Of a DNA stretch of 64,000 nt, positions 63,229 to 64,000 are shown in pieces (within the stretch, counting starts at the first letter, position 1; each line of letters opens with the position of its first letter). The notes beneath the pieces are model-generated. The model did no database searches. It was not told where the DNA came from and saw nothing but the letters and a program-made list of their open reading frames with translations. Position numbers and translations under genes: made by a program. This DNA is from Pomphorhynchus laevis (lineage: Eukaryota; Acanthocephala; Palaeacanthocephala; Echinorhynchida; Pomphorhynchidae): assembly GCA_012934845.2 (NCBI GenBank), contig WNNJ02003718.1, positions 248,001 to 312,000 on the forward strand, given 5' to 3'.

Positions 63229-63469
63229 ATGGTTGATTTTTTAACAACGGAAGTGTGCATTCATCCGACTTCTGTCCTTTCGATAATTCAATTCCATGAA
63301 CGAAGAGACAAATCAAAAAAGAATGTCATTGGAACATTATTTGGTAGTGTTCACTTTTGTAGAATAAATTGTTATCGGTTAGAATTAATTTTTAGGAGAA
63401 CGAAAAGCTGACAAAGTTACAGTGAGTTCTGCCTTTGTAGTGAATCACAAGGTGACCGAAGGGGAACCG
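63229..63469 (+). CDS. EIF3F: eIF3 subunit F, exons 1-2 (partial gene)
   Basis: Exon 1 (63229-63343) starts MVDFLTTEVCIHPTSVLSII and continues HERRDKSKKNVIGTLFG. A 52-bp GT-AG intron separates exon 2 (63396-63469; ERKADKVTVSSAFVVNHK, ending TEGEP before GTGAGT). Phases agree (1/2). This is the beginning of an MPN (Mov34) domain; the VxxHPxxLxSIIxxxERR and VIGTLxG pattern fits eIF3f better than PSMD7 or CSN6. eIF3f is a scaffold subunit of translation initiation factor eIF3. The start lies close to the MPN domain, as in insect eIF3f and unlike the long mammalian N-terminus. The remaining exons lie beyond the window; none was found in 63470-64000. Confidence 0.78.
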
Positions 63470-64000
63470 GTGAGTATAATTATTCCATTATATTCTATCG
63501 CTTCTGCAATAGATCCTTAGTAAATCAAAAAAAATTACTTTAGTTATGTATGGCCCAATCTCTAACAACCATATAAGCCAGATTTACACTTAAACAGTGA
63601 ATTCGCTCTTTATCTGTGTCAAACGCGAATTCAGTTAGTTGTGGTCTCACGACCATAATCAAAATGATAAAGTGTAGAATAAATAATTTGTTTAGCTTCT
63701 ATAATTAAATTGTGTCACTGCTACTTTTATCTTTCTACCGTTTACAATTAAATAAAAATATTTTTCTTATTTTTAATTGTATTGTTCTAATTTTTATAAT
63801 CTTTATCGTTTTATTTGATTTTACTGTATTTTGTTACTATTATGATTTTTTCATCTTCATTGCTTAACTTCTTTCATTTCACTTAGTCGAACTAAACATT
63901 AACATCAATTTCATACATGAGGCGTCAAATCAGCTTTTGAATATAAAGGTTTTGCTAATAAAAGTGTATACATGACTTATTATTCGACTTATTATTTATA

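Overview
The window is nuclear DNA of an invertebrate animal; the phylum cannot be fixed from sequence alone. It is AT-rich, its genes have spliceosomal introns (many only 43-53 bp), and most of it is old non-LTR (LINE) retrotransposon debris plus Penelope-like elements (PLE). Two host genes are recognisable: a complete EFTUD2/Snu114 gene (U5 snRNP GTPase; minus strand, 18289-36251, 19 coding exons, about 973 residues) and the first two exons of an eIF3 subunit F gene (plus strand, from 63229), which runs off the right edge. A decayed ankyrin-repeat gene (about 7.25-8.57 kb) and an unassigned 244-residue acidic ORF (37224-37958) may be further host genes.

Layout. 0-7 kb: CR1-like LINE pieces in both orientations and a LINE with a zinc-knuckle ORF1. 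7.2-8.6 kb: ankyrin pseudogene containing a tandem repeat of about 257 bp that carries all parts of a hammerhead ribozyme. 9.2-13.5 kb: RTE-like LINE split by a nested L2/CR1-like element (LINE-A). 13.5-15.9 kb: PLE remnants. 15.9-18.3 kb: mostly unrecognised, with one 287-bp insertion flanked by a 19-bp target-site duplication. 18.3-36.3 kb: EFTUD2, whose large introns hold PLE copies, LINE scraps, foldback palindromes and a minisatellite of about 83 bp. 37-38 kb: unknown ORF. 38.4-63 kb: dense LINE cluster with a tRNA-derived SINE, two inverted LINE-A copies (42.6-45.7 and 58.9-62.1 kb) and one nearly intact CR1-like element (LINE-B, 46.7-51.0 kb). 63.2 kb to the end: eIF3f.

The elements fall into recurring families: LINE-A (L2/CR1-like, with a compensated 3' hairpin), LINE-B (CR1-like, PHD-like ORF1 and APE endonuclease-RT ORF2), single copies of R1/I-like types, an RTE-like endonuclease fragment, and PLEs linked to a conserved structured sequence. 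The most interesting signals are RNA-level: a hammerhead that forms only across a tandem-repeat junction, a 3' LINE hairpin preserved by compensatory changes, a possible pseudoknot linked to the PLEs, and an apparent PLE 3' transduction into an EFTUD2 intron.
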